This document shows positions 28,258 through 38,485 of a DNA stretch of 64,000 nt, piece by piece. The DNA comes from Paraflavitalea pollutisoli. GTDB taxonomy: Bacteria; Bacteroidota; Bacteroidia; Chitinophagales; Chitinophagaceae. The DNA is taken from contig NZ_JARKMX010000008.1 in the NCBI RefSeq assembly GCF_029360705.1, positions 1,177,949-1,241,948 of the forward strand, read 5' to 3'. Every line of letters starts with the position of its first letter. Positions within the stretch are counted from its first letter, which is position 1. Below the pieces are notes generated by a model. The model saw nothing but the letters and a program-made list of their open reading frames with translations, did not search any database and was not told the origin of the DNA. A program made the translations under genes and the position numbers.

Positions 28258-28461
28258 AAGCTGGTTGGTTTGTAGCCCAAAAGTACAGTTACCCACCAAC
28301 CCCTTCAATTGACAAATAAGGGGAAAACTTGTACATTTTCCTGTCTTATGCAGGCATACCCCTGCCTTATTCAATTAATCCCCTGGTATCCAAATCATAC
28401 GGAATGCGTCCGGGCAGCAGCCCCCAATTCGCCCCGCTGGATCGATCTCACAATAGCAGGC

Positions 28462-28493
28462 AAAAAAATGGCCCCGTGCAGACGCACGCGGCC
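28462..28493 (-). terminator. Terminator after the GH18 gene
   Basis: On the minus strand, arms ggccgcgtgc and gcacggggcc (one mismatch) around a 4-base loop are followed by an A and seven T residues, about 20 bases beyond the GH18 stop. Confidence 0.75.
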
Positions 28494-28512
28494 TTGCTTA
28501 CTAAAACTGCTA

Positions 28513-29745
28513 TTATTGGATCCTGACAGACGTAACGACGTCATTCGCAGTCGGCGACAGCGCCGTGAAATTAGCGTTGTTGGCCGTCAGGGTCCAGGAC
28601 GTACCCGTCCAATTGTTGTTTGTATACATAATGACCGTCCACCCGGCAGGCACCTGGAGTGAAGAAGCCCAGTTGTCGACAAACCCATAGGCCTGCAACT
28701 GTGCCAGCGTATAATTGCCCTTCGGGATACTGCTGGTAGCAGTGCCCCCGTAATTGATGTGCTGGTAAAACTTCACGCCCGTAGTTCCCGTACCGCCGTT
28801 GTACACGGTGGGCTGACTGTACAGCACATTGGAAATATTACTGAGGTAGCCACTCACATCATTGTTGGGCAGGTTGTAGGTGAGGTAGATACCGTAGTTG
28901 TTGTTCTTCGTTTGCGTGGCCAGGGAGGCAGCGGTGGAAGAACTGGTCGATGTGATGTTGACGGCAGCTGGTCCCAGGTTGGCGGCCGTGAGCCCCGGCA
29001 CATTGGGCACCGACCAGGTACCGTAAATCGCATTCCAGCTATAGTTCACTTTGGAGCCTACTGTTACGCCGTTGTACGACAAACGCGACGTAGCAGGCCC
29101 ATAGTAATAAAAGGAAATGATCTTGTTGGGCAGCAGGTTGCGCAAAGCCGTCACCAGGTATACGAAAGAACTGGCATTCGGCTGGCCCGTACCATTGGTG
29201 CCGTAGTCTGAATATTCATCATCGAAGTCGATGCCATCGAGCCCATAGGTGTTGACCGCATTGGCCAGCTCCTGGGCAAAAGCCTGTGCGGCGGCCTGGC
29301 TGGGGAAATTACAAATGCCTGCCCCCTGATGGTTACCCAAAATGGACAGCAGTACCTTGATGCCTTTCGCTTGCACCGGTTGAATGGTGGTAGCGCGGTT
29401 GTTGAGAACGTTCGTTACCTGCGTATTGAAGTGCAGATAAGCCGACTGTGTCGACGTGTTGTAATTGATGTTGGCGGCAAAGATGATCCCGATGTCGAAT
29501 AGCGGTTGACCCGTCGACAGCGAATACTTGCCCACATTGGCAAAATCATTGCTGTTGACCTCTACATACACCACCGCTTTGGGGCCGGCTACACCGACCG
29601 CATTGGTGGCCACTTCTTCATCGTTGCCCGTCACGGCTTCATCGTTGCCAGGCATGTTTTTGTTACAGGAATAAGTTAAGCAAGCCATCGTTAAGAGGAC
29701 CGATACCGTTAGATTTCTTTTGTTCAGATAGAATAGGTTTACCAT
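28513..29745 (-). CDS. GH18 endo-beta-N-acetylglucosaminidase (EndoH/F-like) with beta/gamma-crystallin domain
   Basis: The 410-residue lipoprotein has signal plus lipobox LTYSC (Cys27). Residues 55-320 are a GH18 TIM barrel of the EndoH type: KAVVYVEVNSNDFANVGKY, SILGNHQGAGICNFPS, and the catalytic strand LDGIDFDDEYSDYG with Asp173, Asp175 and Glu177. EndoH-like enzymes cut the chitobiose core of N-glycans. From about residue 325, a beta/gamma-crystallin domain follows: VKFYQHINYGG, WASSLQVPAGWTVIMY, NDVVTSVRI. It may bind calcium or glycans. The gene is downstream of SusD on the same strand, but a terminator at 30017-30047 separates them. It probably supplies the surface glycosidase of the PUL. 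Confidence 0.87.
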   Translation of the reverse strand: MVNLFYLNKRNLTVSVLLTMACLTYSCNKNMPGNDEAVTGNDEEVATNAVGVAGPKAVVYVEVNSNDFANVGKYSLSTGQPLFDIGIIFAANINYNTSTQSAYLHFNTQVTNVLNNRATTIQPVQAKGIKVLLSILGNHQGAGICNFPSQAAAQAFAQELANAVNTYGLDGIDFDDEYSDYGTNGTGQPNASSFVYLVTALRNLLPNKIISFYYYGPATSRLSYNGVTVGSKVNYSWNAIYGTWSVPNVPGLTAANLGPAAVNITSTSSSTAASLATQTKNNNYGIYLTYNLPNNDVSGYLSNISNVLYSQPTVYNGGTGTTGVKFYQHINYGGTATSSIPKGNYTLAQLQAYGFVDNWASSLQVPAGWTVIMYTNNNWTGTSWTLTANNANFTALSPTANDVVTSVRIQ

Positions 29746-30016
29746 AATAAGTGGTTTAATGAATAAAAGAATACGCTACGGGCACAGATCGTTCATGCTA
29801 CCATAGGCAACCGGGTTTGGTGACTAAATAAGATCAGTTCGGCGGAGAGTCGGGATCGTGTAGTAAAGGGCCGGCACGCAACAAGGGTTGCTTTCGTGGG
29901 GTTAACGGTTGATGCGGCTATTGTAACCGCCCATGGTTATACTGGCACGGAAGAGGGTGCCTGGGGTGCAAATCGGGAGAATGGCACGTACTGACTACGA
30001 ATACCTATCGATGGGG
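29746..30016. other. Intergenic region upstream of GH18
   Basis: About 270 bases with no gene; it presumably holds the separate promoter of the GH18 gene on the minus strand. No confident TAnnTTTG element was located. Confidence 0.3.
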
Positions 30017-30047
30017 CAAAAAAAGAGCCCGGGCCCCCGCCCGGGCT
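30017..30047 (-). terminator. Strong terminator after SusD
   Basis: Arms agcccgggc (30026-30034) and gcccgggct (30039-30047) enclose CCCC. Reading on the minus strand, they are followed by C then several T residues. It closes the SusC-SusC-SusD transcript 36 bases after the SusD stop. Confidence 0.9.
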
Positions 30048-30082
30048 TTGCAAATGCTCAACTATTGGTTGTTTGGGTCAGC

Positions 30083-31723
30083 CTATGGTTTTTTATCCCA
30101 CCAGAGCTTGGTGCCGGGATTGTCGGGACCACCCAGCGTAGCAACCGCCTTGTCGTAACCGGCCTTGTTGCTGTTCTTGAACTTGGACGGGATCGGCAGG
30201 CGCTTGATAAAACCAGTCACCGTACCACCGCTGTTGTTCACCACTACCGGAAACAGTTTGGGATAACCTGTACGGCGAAACTCGCTCCAGGCTTCCTGGC
30301 CATCCGGATACACCGCCAGCCATTTCTGGGTGATGATCCTTTCCAGTTTCTGTTCGTTGGTCGAAGCGCCATCCCATTTGATGGTAATGGTGCTCAGGTT
30401 GGCATTCCCCGCAGGAACGTTGTTGGCCCCTGCCACCTGTGATTTGGTATCTACATAAGGCGCCGCTTTACTCGTGGAGTTCGCCTTATAGGCGGTAGCA
30501 GAACCAGCCCCCCATTCTTCAAAAGAACGGTCGATACCGGTTTCATAGTTCACCTGAATATCGCCGGCATTGGCCCAACCACGCAGCGCTGCTTCTGCCT
30601 TCAGGAACCAGGCTTCTGCCGAAGAAGCGATCTTCGCGCGGCCGCCTGCCTTATCGAAATAATTACCGACAGCAGCCAATGCAATGGGCTTGGAATAACC
30701 TGAATAACGCGCCTTGGCGTCGATGGCTACTCCATTACGGATACCGATGTATTGACCAGCCACAGCCGCATCAGAAGCGGGTGACAGGTATTTACCAATA
30801 CGGGGATCGCTGTAACCGTTCATCAGCGAGCTCAGCGGTGCACCGGCACGGATATCATCCCAATCATTGATGATCACACCAATGGGACTTTCTGTACCAT
30901 ATTTTACCAGGGCATCTTCTGCGATCGACGACAGCAATCCGCCATTGGCAGGATCCAGTGCTTTTTCGCCCTGGGTTTTCGCGGTAGCCGCATCGGCATA
31001 AGCAATGCGCAGCGCCAGGCGCAGGCGCAAGGTATTGGCCAGCTTCAACCATTTGGCCGCATCGCCGCCATAGATCAGGTCGGCTTTCGAGAACGCCGTA
31101 CCCACTTTCTTGGTACCTGCTACATACGGCTTCAGGTTGGTCACCGCTACGTCGAGGTCGGCAAAGAAAGCCTTGTAGGCATCCTGCTGCGAATCATAGT
31201 CGATCGACAGATCGGGATTGGGTTTGCCAAATCTTGTATAGATCACCGGCCCAAATACATCGGCTGCTTTGTGCATACCGATCACATTGAGGATCTTGGC
31301 CATGGCTGCAGCGTCATTCAGGTCTGCGCCCTTATAACGTTGGCTGAATTTATCGAAGTCGGAAGTCGCCTGCAGCACACCATCATAAGCGATGTTCAAC
31401 ACCCACTCGTTCCAGTTGTCCATCATGAAGTAGTTGCCATTGTTGTTGCCCCCATTGAACGGTGTAGGGCTCATCATATAGCCACTGTAAATATCGGCAT
31501 TGAGGTTCTGCTGCAGTTGGTACTGCCAGTTCACATAATGCACCAGGCTACGTTGTCCATTTTGCAGGGGAAGGATGACCGCCTGAAAATCGGCGAGGAA
31601 CACATCCACTGTTACACCCGCCGGATTGGTATTGATATCCTGAAAATCCCTGGCACACCCTGTTCCCAGCATCGCAGCAATCGAACAGGCAGCCGTCAAT
31701 TTATATAAAGATGATTTGCTCAT
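30083..31723 (-). CDS. SusD/RagB-family surface lipoprotein
   Basis: The 546-residue SusD-like protein has lipoprotein signal MLGTGC (Cys23) followed by ARDFQDINTNPAGVT, the usual N-terminus of the SusD-like_2 group. Further family marks are WNEWVLNIAYDGVLQATSDF, the helix pair KADLIYGGDAAKWLKLANTLRLRLALRI (TPR-like, about residues 214-241), and QKWLAVYPDGQEAWSEFRRTGYP near the C-terminus. It acts as the glycan- or peptide-binding lid over a SusC barrel at the cell surface. It follows the second SusC gene by 35 bases, and is the only SusD for two SusC proteins. Confidence 0.92.
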   Translation of the reverse strand: MSKSSLYKLTAACSIAAMLGTGCARDFQDINTNPAGVTVDVFLADFQAVILPLQNGQRSLVHYVNWQYQLQQNLNADIYSGYMMSPTPFNGGNNNGNYFMMDNWNEWVLNIAYDGVLQATSDFDKFSQRYKGADLNDAAAMAKILNVIGMHKAADVFGPVIYTRFGKPNPDLSIDYDSQQDAYKAFFADLDVAVTNLKPYVAGTKKVGTAFSKADLIYGGDAAKWLKLANTLRLRLALRIAYADAATAKTQGEKALDPANGGLLSSIAEDALVKYGTESPIGVIINDWDDIRAGAPLSSLMNGYSDPRIGKYLSPASDAAVAGQYIGIRNGVAIDAKARYSGYSKPIALAAVGNYFDKAGGRAKIASSAEAWFLKAEAALRGWANAGDIQVNYETGIDRSFEEWGAGSATAYKANSTSKAAPYVDTKSQVAGANNVPAGNANLSTITIKWDGASTNEQKLERIITQKWLAVYPDGQEAWSEFRRTGYPKLFPVVVNNSGGTVTGFIKRLPIPSKFKNSNKAGYDKAVATLGGPDNPGTKLWWDKKP

Positions 31724-31758
31724 AATTGAATGCGTTTATTCGTGGAGAAATACCTGTT

Positions 31759-34700
31759 TTAGAAAGAACATTTAAGACTGAGACCATAGCTGCGGTAGGC
31801 AGGGAAACCAAACGCATCGATACCTACCCCACCGGCATTGACACCAGCCACTTGCTCAGGATCAAACGGTGCATCCCGTTTGAAGAAGAACAGGTTGTTG
31901 CCGATAGCAGCAATCCGCAGGTTCTTCACCACTTTGCTGTTCAAAGGTATCTGGTAGCCGATAGAGATCTCGCGCATACGTACTGCGGTGGCGCTGTACG
32001 AATAGGCCGCACCCGCAGGTGTTTTACCACCAATATGGCGATAGTACGTAGCAGCATCTACATCACCACTCCACGCATGGCCTGCATTGTCGACAGCATT
32101 GTCGATCTTCACCTTACCACCACTGTTGCGGGCATCAGCGGTACGCTGGCTCACACCAAACTGATCCAGGTAAGCTTCGGTAATGCTCAGCACTTTACCA
32201 CCAAACTTGCCGTCGATCAGCATACCGACTGTGAAGTTGCCGAACGTGAAGGTATTGTTCCAGCCCAAAATGAATTTGGGGTTGGGATTCGCAAAGAAGC
32301 TGTCCACAAACTCAGGCAGGTGCGTCGTAGCATCTACAACCGTGCGTCCCTGTGCATCGGTCTTGAATGTACGACCAAAGAGTGTACCGAAAGCAATGCC
32401 TTCCATCAGGGCTGTATAGCTTCCGCTTTGACCCAGTACATACTTCGCATCTTTGGTAGCACCAGGCACCACGGCAGGATCAAACAACTGCACGATTTTG
32501 TTTTGGTTGCGGGAGAAGTTGACCGTTGTAGTCCAGTTCAGCTTTTTGGAGTTGAATACTTTGTACGATACGGAAGCTTCTACACCACTGTTCTGGATAT
32601 TACCGGTATTGATGTCCGACTTGGTCGAATACCCTTGCAGCGACAGACCGCTGAAGTACTGGTTGGTCGTGTTCGTTTTATAATAGGTCACATCGAGGGT
32701 TAACCTGTTTTGCATAAAGCCCCATTGTGTACCCACCTCAAAAGCCTTGCTCTTTTCAGGCTTCAGGTCGATATCCAGATTGGCAGCGCTCAATGGATAG
32801 CTGTTGGGAGGCGAAGACATACCGCCCTGGCTGAAGGTATACAACGGCAGCGTGCTGAACGCACCGATATCGTTACCCACCACGGCGTATGACACGCGTA
32901 CTTTCGCAAAATCGATAGCAGCAGGCAACCGGAACAGATCGCTCAGGATGCCGCTCGCACCGACGGAGTAGTAGTTGTAGCCTTTCTTTTCGGTAGGCGT
33001 AAAGGCCAGCGTAGATGACCAGTCGTTACGATCACTGAAATCTACGAAGATCCTGTTCTTCCAGTTCAACTGAATAGACCCCAGCAGCGACTGTACTTTG
33101 CGACGGGCAGGGTTGCCATTGTCGTAGTTGCGCACATCGATCGTAGCCTTGTCGAGGGCCGATTCCAGGAATACGTTGGGAACGGTAGGCGAGCCGTTTA
33201 TGATCAGCATTTTACCTCTTTGGTCCTGTACCACCGCACCGGCAGTGAAGTTCAAACCAATATCCTGGGTGAGTTGACGATCACCGATGATCAGTACATC
33301 ACCATACAGGTTGGTGGTATTGGTACGCGTGGAATTGTAGTTACCATTGAAGCGGGCCAGTGTTCCCTGCGTACTGGCGTATACATTACGTTGGTACTCG
33401 TTGATGAAATTATTGATGTTACCACGCATTTGCAGGCTCAACCAGGGTGTTATGGCGTACCGGGCAAGCAAGGCAGCATACACATTCTGGTTGCGGGTAT
33501 CTACCGTATTGCGGTTCATTACCCAGTAAGGGTTCTGCTGGTAATCCTGTCCTACCCAACCGCCGCCATTGGCGAGATCCTTGTCATAGTTGATGTTCCA
33601 CCAGTTCTGTGCATACAGGTAACGGGAAGGAGACTGGTATTCGAAATTGTCTCTGAAAGTGTTGAAATTCTGTCCGCGGGGAAACAGGTACAGACCGGTC
33701 AGCGGGTTGAAGTAGATACCCGGTGTCATCCGGTTGTGTGCCTTTTGCAGGCTACCGGTGAAGGTACCGTCGAGGATCAGCTTGTCCTGCAACAACTTGG
33801 TCGTTTGACGGAAGGTCAACGTATGTTGACGCAGGGTGCTCGAAGGCAGGATACCTTTATTGTCTGTATTGGAATAAGACAGGTAGTTGGTCGATTTGTC
33901 GTTACCCGTGGTAAGCCCTACCGAGTTGATGAAGGTAAGACCAGTCTGGAAGAAGTCCTTCACATAGTCGCCGGAAGTATTGGCGGCGCCTTTTGCCCCC
34001 CAGGAGTCTTCACTACCGGGTGAAGCAGCCGTAGCCGGCGTAGACTGCGCATAGTCGTATTGCAGCTTGGGCAATACAGATACTTTATCCATGGTTACAC
34101 TGCTCGAAAAATCAAGCCGGGCGGTGCCACTCTTACCTTTTTTCGTCGTAATGAGGATAACACCATTGCTACCCTGGCTACCATACAAAGCCGAAGCTGA
34201 GGCGCCTTTCAACACACTCATCGACTCGATATCGTCGGGGTTCATGGTACTCAACAGGTCGCCGGCATCGGGTGCACCATTATATAGGCCTGCATCCGGA
34301 CCGCCGATCTGGTTCACGATGGGCATACCGTCTACCACGTACAGCGGTTGGCTGTTGCGGGTAGATTTGTCACCACGCAAGGTGACCCTTACGGAACCAC
34401 CAGCACCGCCAGAGGTTCGGTTGACCTGCACACCCGCCACCTTACCATTGAGGCTGTTCAGTACGTTGGTGTTCTTTACCGTACTCAAATCTTCGTTACC
34501 AATACTCTGCGTGGAATAGGTAACCGACCTGGCCTTACGCGTGATACCGAGGGCCGTAACGACCACCGTTTCAAGATTTTTAGCATCGGCCTGGAGTACG
34601 AGTGATAATTCATTGCTGCTGCCCACGGGCATTAGCAGGCGCGCAAAACCAGTAGAGGTGATCTCGAGGGTATCGTTGTTGACTACCCCGATCGTAAAGC

Positions 34701-34869
34701 GGCCGTTGTCGTTGGATACGGCCCCTGCGCCACTCACTCTTGCTTTGATGGATACCGCACTGACTACTTTACCACCGGCTTCTGTGACCACGCCCGACAC
34801 GGTCCGGGTTTGGGAGAAAACCGTTACGGAAACAAATAGCAGCCCGAAACCAAGGAGAGATCGTTTCAT
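31759..34869 (-). CDS. SusC/RagA TonB-linked outer-membrane receptor (without STN)
   Basis: 1036 residues from ATG 34869. A signal peptide (MKRSLLGFGLLFVSVTVFSQ) is followed by a CarboxypepD_reg-like domain (TVSGVVTEAGGKVVSAVSIK ... FTIGVVNNDTLEITSTGFA). The plug domain follows: NTNVLNSLNGKVAGVQVNRT, SGGAGGSVRVTLRGDKS, and PDDIESMSVLKGASASALYGSQGSNGVI. The rest is a TonB-dependent barrel ending in LSLKCSF. It imports the cargo captured by SusD, powered by TonB. It lacks the STN signalling domain present in the next gene upstream and is probably the dedicated transporter of the pair. Confidence 0.93.
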   Translation of the reverse strand: MKRSLLGFGLLFVSVTVFSQTRTVSGVVTEAGGKVVSAVSIKARVSGAGAVSNDNGRFTIGVVNNDTLEITSTGFARLLMPVGSSNELSLVLQADAKNLETVVVTALGITRKARSVTYSTQSIGNEDLSTVKNTNVLNSLNGKVAGVQVNRTSGGAGGSVRVTLRGDKSTRNSQPLYVVDGMPIVNQIGGPDAGLYNGAPDAGDLLSTMNPDDIESMSVLKGASASALYGSQGSNGVILITTKKGKSGTARLDFSSSVTMDKVSVLPKLQYDYAQSTPATAASPGSEDSWGAKGAANTSGDYVKDFFQTGLTFINSVGLTTGNDKSTNYLSYSNTDNKGILPSSTLRQHTLTFRQTTKLLQDKLILDGTFTGSLQKAHNRMTPGIYFNPLTGLYLFPRGQNFNTFRDNFEYQSPSRYLYAQNWWNINYDKDLANGGGWVGQDYQQNPYWVMNRNTVDTRNQNVYAALLARYAITPWLSLQMRGNINNFINEYQRNVYASTQGTLARFNGNYNSTRTNTTNLYGDVLIIGDRQLTQDIGLNFTAGAVVQDQRGKMLIINGSPTVPNVFLESALDKATIDVRNYDNGNPARRKVQSLLGSIQLNWKNRIFVDFSDRNDWSSTLAFTPTEKKGYNYYSVGASGILSDLFRLPAAIDFAKVRVSYAVVGNDIGAFSTLPLYTFSQGGMSSPPNSYPLSAANLDIDLKPEKSKAFEVGTQWGFMQNRLTLDVTYYKTNTTNQYFSGLSLQGYSTKSDINTGNIQNSGVEASVSYKVFNSKKLNWTTTVNFSRNQNKIVQLFDPAVVPGATKDAKYVLGQSGSYTALMEGIAFGTLFGRTFKTDAQGRTVVDATTHLPEFVDSFFANPNPKFILGWNNTFTFGNFTVGMLIDGKFGGKVLSITEAYLDQFGVSQRTADARNSGGKVKIDNAVDNAGHAWSGDVDAATYYRHIGGKTPAGAAYSYSATAVRMREISIGYQIPLNSKVVKNLRIAAIGNNLFFFKRDAPFDPEQVAGVNAGGVGIDAFGFPAYRSYGLSLKCSF

Positions 34870-34963
34870 AAGCAATCATTTTAGAGGTTTGATGATTAGT
34901 CCTCCAAAAAGACTCACAGGCGAAAAAAGGGTACCTATTGAATTAAAAAAAAGTTAACCTTTT

Positions 34964-37900
34964 TTATAACGAATACTGCAGACTAAAACCAATGCTGCGG
35001 TAGGAAGGCAAACCAAACACATCTACTCCTACTCCACCAGGGTTTACGCCCGCCACCTGCTCGGGGTCGAAGGGTGCACTACGTTTCAGGAACAACAGGT
35101 TGCTGCCCACGATACCAAACCGGAGGTCGCCCAGCTTTTTGTTGCGCAACGGCAGCCGGTAAGCAACAGATACTTCCCGCAAGCGAATGGCCGTAGCATC
35201 GAACATATAAGCTTCTGCCAGCGGCGTTTTGCCTCCAATGAATTTATAGAACCGTTCAGCTTCGATTCCGGTTTTCCAGGGCTGACCATGTTCATCGACG
35301 GCATGCTCCAGGTATACCAGGCCGCCGCGGTCGCGTGCATTGCCCGAACGCTTGCTCACCCCCAACTGGTCCATATAAGCTTCTGCAATACTCATTACCT
35401 TACCACCAAATTTTCCATCCACCACAAAACTGACCGTGCAATTGCGGAATGTGATGCTGTTTTGCACGCCCAGGATCAGTTTGGGATTGGGATTACCCAG
35501 GAACAGGTCATCCGCCACCAGGGGTAAGCCAGATACGGACGACACGATGATGCGCCCCTGATCGTCACGCTGGTAGCCACTACCATAAAAATCGCCATAA
35601 CTGCCACCCTGCTTCAAAATACCATCGTAGCCGCCCGTACCGCCTTGCAAGCGGTAAAGCTGATTGGGGGTGGTACTCGGTACGATTGCGGGATCAAACA
35701 GTTCCAACACCCGGTTGCTGTTGTGCGACGCATTGAACGTGGTAGCCCATTCGAAATCCGTAGCCTTCCACCAGCTTACCCGCACACTGCCTTCCACGCC
35801 CGCGTTCCTGATATTACCGCTATTGATATCGGCATACCCACCAGAACCCAGGCCCGGTGGCAATGCCACTCCTTTAAAGTATTGGTTCACGATATTTGAC
35901 CGGTACCAGGATGCATCCAACTGCACCCGGTTGTCCATCGACTTCCACTGCAGGCCTACCTCCAGCGAACGGTTCTTCTCCGGTTTCAGTCCCTTACCCG
36001 GCACCCCCACCGGCGCACTCACGGGCGGAACAGCACTACCTCCCTGAAAAGTGTACAGGGGATAACTGCTAAACGCCGCTATATCATTGCCCACGACGGC
36101 ATACGAAGCACGCAGGCGCAGGTAATCAAGCACGGGCGGCAACCGGAACATTTCATGCAGGGCCAGTGCCGTACCAAAGGAGAAATAATTGTAGCCCCTT
36201 CTTTCCGAAGCCGTGTAGGCCAGCGTCGACGACCAGTCGTTGCGATCAGACAGGTCGAAGAAGATCTTATTGCGGTAACTCAACTGCACCGTACCCAACA
36301 ACGACTGCACTTGCTTTCGTGCAGGCGTACTGTTCTTATCATTGAAATTCCGGATATCGATGGTAGCCCGGTCCAGGGCCGATTCCAGAAACACATTGGG
36401 CACCGTAGGAGAACCCGCCACCCACAGCATCGTGCCCTGGTGGTGTTGAATGGCCGCCCCTGCCGTAAAGTTCATTTCCCAATTGTAATCGAACTTGTGA
36501 CTACCACTCAGCAACACGTCGCCGTAGGCGGTCGTGTTAGCCGTTTTGATCGTATGAAAAATCCCATTGAAGCGCGACAAGGTAGCCTGTGTCGTGGCAT
36601 AAATATGCCGGTCGTATTCATTCACAAAATGGTTGACATACCCACGCGCCTGCAGGGTGAAGCCGTTGTTGAAATAATATTTAAGAGAAGCAGATAACCA
36701 GGCATGCTGGTTGGTCGTCAGCACCGTATTCCGGTTCATGACCCAATAGGGGTTTTGCTGATAATCCTGTCCCCCCCAGCCGCCGCCACTGGCCAGGTCT
36801 TTCTCGTAATTGATATTCCACCAGTTTTGTACGTTCAGGTAACGCGTGGGAGAAAAGAATTCAAACTGCTTGAATGGATCGAAATCAAACCCGCGCGGCA
36901 TCAGGTATAAACCGGTCAATGGATTGTAATAAATGCCTGGCGTCAACCGGTTGTAGGCGCTTTGCAGACTACCGAGAAAACTGCCGTCGATCACCAGTTT
37001 ATCATTCAGGAATTTGCCGCTTTGCCGGAAACTCAGGGTATGTTGTTTAAAACTGCTGGTTGGCAGAAAACCCTTGTTACTGGTATTGGAGTAAGAGAAG
37101 TATTGAGAAGACCGGTTGGTGCCACCAGTGATATTGACACCATTGATAAAGGTAAGCCCTGTTTGAAAGAAATCGTTGATGTAGCTCCGCCTGGGCAAGG
37201 TAGTACCGCCAGCGCCCCAGCTATCTTCACTGCCTGGGTTGGTGGCATCGCCCAGGGCGGTTTGTCCATAATTAAACTGCGTTTCGGGAAATACCATGGG
37301 CTGCTCTGCTGTAACACTGCTGGATAGGTTGATCCTCGCCTGCCCGGGATTGCTGCCCCGGGTGGTAATAAGTACCACCCCATTACTGCCCTGGCTACCG
37401 TACAATGCCGAGGCCGCCGCACCTTTGAGGATGCTGACACTTTCAATGTCATCCGGATTGATGGAGCTGATGATATCGCCGGCATCGGGCGCGTCGTTGT
37501 ACAACCCTGCTACCGGACCACCCGTCGGGTTAACAATGGGCAAGCCGTCGAGCACATACAGCGGTTGGCTGTTACGGGTCGATTTGTCGCCCCGCAGCAC
37601 CACCCGCACCGAGCCACCAGCCCCGCCGGAGGTGCGATTTACCTGTACACCACTTACTTTACCATTGAGGCTATTGAGAATATTGGTATTCTTTACCGTG
37701 TTGAACTCTTCACCGTTCACCTTTTGTGTGGCATACGTAAGCGAACGTGTCTTACGCGCCAGGCCCAGCGCCGTTACGGTGATCTCATCCAGCCGGTCTT
37801 CCGTTTTGGGTAGCGATACCTCGATGGGCGGCGTATTTTGCGCTACCACCACCGACTGCTGTATAGACTCGTATCCCACAAAAGAGATCACTACGGTGTA

Positions 37901-38359
37901 GGAACCTGGTGGAACGTGGTCTACTACAAAATGCCCGGCCGCATTTGTTTGGGCGGCCCGTTTTATCTCTTTCAGCATCACCGATGCGCCCGGCAGACCA
38001 AGACTGTCTTTGCCGAGGATCGTTCCGCGGATCTCCAGCAGGGGCTTCTGTTCCGGACCAGCCACCAGCTTTTCGCGGATCACAATGATGTTGTCGGTAA
38101 TAACATAGGTAAAAGGAAGGTCTTTCAGGCAAAGGTCCATGACCGTTTGTACGCTTGCCTCCCGGACATCGATACTGATCTTCCGGTCGTTTTTGATGAG
38201 GCGGCTGTCGTAGAAAAGTGACAAGCCACTTTGTTGCTGAATGAGGGTAAAAACCTTACCGAGTGGTACGTTCTTTTGGACAATAGTTATGCCCTGGGCA
38301 TAGGAGTCCAGTCTGATCAGCAGTAGTAAGGTAGTAAGCAAAGCGTAGATGACCCGCAT
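34964..38359 (-). CDS. SusC/RagA TonB-linked receptor with STN signalling domain
   Basis: 1131 residues, longer than its neighbour because a signal peptide is followed by an STN (secretin/TonB short N-terminal) domain at about 25-95: VPLGKVFTLIQQQSGLSLFYD and DVREASVQTVMDLCLKDLPF. A CarboxypepD_reg-like domain (about 105-190), plug (NTNILNSLNGKVSGVQVNRT, GDKSTRNSQPLYVLDGLP) and barrel ending in FSLQYSL complete it. STN domains contact FecR-type anti-sigma factors, and a fecR and ECF sigma gene lie immediately upstream. It is thus likely the sensor-transporter that switches on the locus. It has no SusD directly after it and is followed by a second SusC. Confidence 0.93.
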   Translation of the reverse strand: MRVIYALLTTLLLLIRLDSYAQGITIVQKNVPLGKVFTLIQQQSGLSLFYDSRLIKNDRKISIDVREASVQTVMDLCLKDLPFTYVITDNIIVIREKLVAGPEQKPLLEIRGTILGKDSLGLPGASVMLKEIKRAAQTNAAGHFVVDHVPPGSYTVVISFVGYESIQQSVVVAQNTPPIEVSLPKTEDRLDEITVTALGLARKTRSLTYATQKVNGEEFNTVKNTNILNSLNGKVSGVQVNRTSGGAGGSVRVVLRGDKSTRNSQPLYVLDGLPIVNPTGGPVAGLYNDAPDAGDIISSINPDDIESVSILKGAAASALYGSQGSNGVVLITTRGSNPGQARINLSSSVTAEQPMVFPETQFNYGQTALGDATNPGSEDSWGAGGTTLPRRSYINDFFQTGLTFINGVNITGGTNRSSQYFSYSNTSNKGFLPTSSFKQHTLSFRQSGKFLNDKLVIDGSFLGSLQSAYNRLTPGIYYNPLTGLYLMPRGFDFDPFKQFEFFSPTRYLNVQNWWNINYEKDLASGGGWGGQDYQQNPYWVMNRNTVLTTNQHAWLSASLKYYFNNGFTLQARGYVNHFVNEYDRHIYATTQATLSRFNGIFHTIKTANTTAYGDVLLSGSHKFDYNWEMNFTAGAAIQHHQGTMLWVAGSPTVPNVFLESALDRATIDIRNFNDKNSTPARKQVQSLLGTVQLSYRNKIFFDLSDRNDWSSTLAYTASERRGYNYFSFGTALALHEMFRLPPVLDYLRLRASYAVVGNDIAAFSSYPLYTFQGGSAVPPVSAPVGVPGKGLKPEKNRSLEVGLQWKSMDNRVQLDASWYRSNIVNQYFKGVALPPGLGSGGYADINSGNIRNAGVEGSVRVSWWKATDFEWATTFNASHNSNRVLELFDPAIVPSTTPNQLYRLQGGTGGYDGILKQGGSYGDFYGSGYQRDDQGRIIVSSVSGLPLVADDLFLGNPNPKLILGVQNSITFRNCTVSFVVDGKFGGKVMSIAEAYMDQLGVSKRSGNARDRGGLVYLEHAVDEHGQPWKTGIEAERFYKFIGGKTPLAEAYMFDATAIRLREVSVAYRLPLRNKKLGDLRFGIVGSNLLFLKRSAPFDPEQVAGVNPGGVGVDVFGLPSYRSIGFSLQYSL

Positions 38360-38485
38360 TACGGCAGTTTACATCAATGAAATTCGTACGGCACCCGGCA
38401 ATTTATGTTTTTTATACCTGTTACCGTAAAAAATCATCATATTTTACAACCCTTTACCCTATTGGGTTTCAGGAGTAATTATTCA

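Noticed and set aside
31726-32703. 325-residue open frame on the plus strand
   Set aside because: Antisense to the SusC gene with no family motif; low-complexity shadow.
34905-34963. A/T palindrome near GTTAAC as a terminator between the SusC genes
   Set aside because: The self-complementary run has almost no loop and is A/T only; it is a poor terminator, and the two SusC genes may be co-transcribed.
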